Source: CAZJYI01 sp964550025
GTDB taxonomy: Bacteria > Verrucomicrobiota > Kiritimatiellia > UBA8416 > CAYOBW01
Reading direction: 5' to 3'
Assembly (NCBI GenBank): GCA_964550025.1
Contig: CAZJYI010000164.1
Span: forward strand, 1 to 23,177
Length of the DNA stretch: 23,177 nucleotides
The first letter of the stretch is position 1. The number at the start of each line of letters is the position of its first letter. The position numbers and the translations under genes are program-made. Below, piece by piece: positions 21,748-23,177 of this stretch. The notes under the pieces were generated by a model. That model worked only from the letters and a program-made list of their open reading frames with translations, had not been told where the DNA came from and made no database searches.

Positions 21748-23177
21748 CTAAGTCGCGCTCGGTCTCCTGAGCGACCACACCGACGTCGCCGCGAGCGCCA
21801 GGGCCAGCCCGAGCAGCAACGCCGTGGCCGCCACCAGGACCGGCTGCCCTGATTCACCCAGGTTCTTCACGAGCAGCTGCACCAGCGCCCATACGGTGAT
21901 GGCCAACATGAACAGCATGGGAACGAGCGCTATCCAGAAATTGACCTTGCGCCGGACGAGTACCAGCGTGACAACGAGCAGCGTCAGCGCCGCCAGCAAC
22001 TGGTTGGACGCGCCGAAGACAGGCCAGATCTGCCACACCGAACCGCTCAACGCGAGACTGCCGGCTGCCGCCACCGCAATCAACGTGGCCACAACGGGAT
22101 GCGATGCGACGCGGCGCCAGGCGGGAACGGTGTCACGCTCATGCCCGTGGGCGGGGAGGAAGAGCTCCTGCCAGGTGAAGCGCGTCAGTCGCGTTGCCGT
22201 ATCCAGGGTCGTTAGCATGAAAGCGGAAATGGCCAGCGCAAAGAACGTCAGGCCGACGTTTTCGGCCAGGCCGAAACGCACGCAGAACGACGCCAGGCCC
22301 GAAGCAAACGCCTTGATGGCCGTGCCCTCCGAGAGCATCTGCCCGTAGCTCTCGCGCGAGAGTACGGCCACGCTGATCAGCGCCATGAGCGCTACGAGGC
22401 CTTCGACCAGCATCGCACCGTACCCCACGGGTAGAATATGCCGCTCGGAGTCAAGCTGCTTGGCCGTCGTTCCCGACGAGACCAGCGCATGGAAGCCGGA
22501 ACAGGCGCCACAGGCGACCGTCACGTACAGGATCGGAAAGATGTGACCCACCGCGCCCTTGTGGTTCTCCGCGGCCCACCCCACGAAAGCCGGCATGGCG
22601 AAGCGGGGCATCGCCAGGATGATTCCGCCGAAGCCGAGAATGATCATGGCGTAAAGCAGGTACGAATTCAGGTAGTCGCGGGGCTGAAGCAGCAACCAGA
22701 CGGGAAGGACCGACGCGATGGCGACGTAAACGAAGAGCACGACGACCCAGGCCTTCTGCGACAGCTCCGGGGAGGAGACGATCCCGGCTTTCACGAGATC
22801 GAAAGGGATCACCGTGCCCAGCCAGATGAAGGCGAACAGGAGCGGCACGAAGATGAGGCTGCCGACCATTATGGATAGCCCGCGCCGATAGACCAGGTAA
22901 CCGAACACGGGAGCGATGGCCACGAACAGCAGTGATGCCGTCGCCACGGCGGGCTCCGCAACAAAGGTCCTGGCCACCAGTATGGCAAACACGGCCACCA
23001 CCAGCACCAGCGCCACCCAGCAGAAGATAAGAAAGCTGATCCGGCCGAACAGTCCAAGGTGGTCCTCGATGACCGACCCGATCGAACGCCCCTCGTGGCG
23101 CGCCGAGAGGAACAGCGCGGCGAAGTCGTGCACGGCCCCGATCATCACGCACCCGAAGATGATCCACAGCGCCACGG
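21748..23177 (-). CDS. cstA: CstA-family carbon-starvation transporter, partial
   Basis: The frame is open to the right edge, so the N-terminus is missing; about 475 residues are visible and perhaps 80-100 are lost. GTG at 23175 is an internal valine rather than a start, because CstA proteins have several helices before LWIIFGCVMIGAVHDFAALF. The conserved segments HEGRSIG, QPRDYLNSYLL, CGACSGFHALVSSGTTAKQL and TTLDTATRL are present, and about a dozen hydrophobic helices follow one another. In E. coli, CstA and its relative BtsT import peptides or pyruvate when carbon is scarce, so a peptide or pyruvate importer in the inner membrane is likely here. It is separated from the NDK gene downstream by 240 bp of repeat-rich sequence, and I see no terminator between them. 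Confidence 0.92.
   Translation of the reverse strand, partial: VALWIIFGCVMIGAVHDFAALFLSARHEGRSIGSVIEDHLGLFGRISFLIFCWVALVLVVAVFAILVARTFVAEPAVATASLLFVAIAPVFGYLVYRRGLSIMVGSLIFVPLLFAFIWLGTVIPFDLVKAGIVSSPELSQKAWVVVLFVYVAIASVLPVWLLLQPRDYLNSYLLYAMIILGFGGIILAMPRFAMPAFVGWAAENHKGAVGHIFPILYVTVACGACSGFHALVSSGTTAKQLDSERHILPVGYGAMLVEGLVALMALISVAVLSRESYGQMLSEGTAIKAFASGLASFCVRFGLAENVGLTFFALAISAFMLTTLDTATRLTRFTWQELFLPAHGHERDTVPAWRRVASHPVVATLIAVAAAGSLALSGSVWQIWPVFGASNQLLAALTLLVVTLVLVRRKVNFWIALVPMLFMLAITVWALVQLLVKNLGESGQPVLVAATALLLGLALALAATSVWSLRRPSAT

Overview
The window looks like chromosomal DNA from a GC-rich environmental bacterium, most likely a member of the PVC superphylum (Kiritimatiellota, Lentisphaerota, Planctomycetota or relatives). 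The pointers are a sugar-hydrolase locus with a sodium:solute symporter and a GntR/LacI-type regulator instead of SusC/SusD, two GH71/99-like proteins, a tandem nucleoside diphosphate kinase, and many short-period low-complexity repeats between genes. This placement is inference from gene content, because no marker gene is present.

Layout. Positions 1-4697 (minus strand) hold a very large exported subtilisin-like protease that runs off the left edge, preceded by a small exported coiled-coil protein. Positions 4730-5033 hold divergent promoters and a tRNA-Gly(GCC)/tRNA-Lys(CTT) pair. Positions 5034-5710 have no convincing gene but contain strong hairpin repeats. Positions 5711-17923 (plus strand) form one co-oriented locus: HAD phosphatase, GH38-like mannosidase, exported GH71/99-like hydrolase, SSS symporter, a GxxExxY-family gene inside its own inverted-repeat cassette, a beta-helix/DUF4214/GH71-99-like fusion, and a GntR-type regulator. 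Positions 17924-18529 hold repeats and a minus-strand tRNA-Leu(TAG). Positions 18558-23177 (minus strand) carry an internally deleted Uma2 remnant, an aspartate aminotransferase, a tandem NDK and a CstA-type transporter that runs off the right edge.

How the genes fit together. The 5.7-17.9 kb locus reads as a glycan-utilisation unit, probably for a mannose-containing glycan. Exported beta-helix and GH71/99-like proteins would cut polymer outside the cytoplasm, the symporter would import product, the GH38-like enzyme and HAD phosphatase would process it inside, and the GntR/LacI-type protein would sense a sugar. The substrate is inferred, not shown.

Two things stand out as possibly undescribed. 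First, the GxxExxY gene is tightly enclosed by 32-bp inverted repeats, each made of two 15-bp units beginning GGCAGAAAAAT, and this cassette sits inside the sugar operon and supplies the last codons of the symporter. Second, a hairpin module begins at the base directly after the encoded CCA of two unrelated tRNAs (Lys at 5034, Leu at 18444) and in both copies ends in the same GGCGGGCCAACC.
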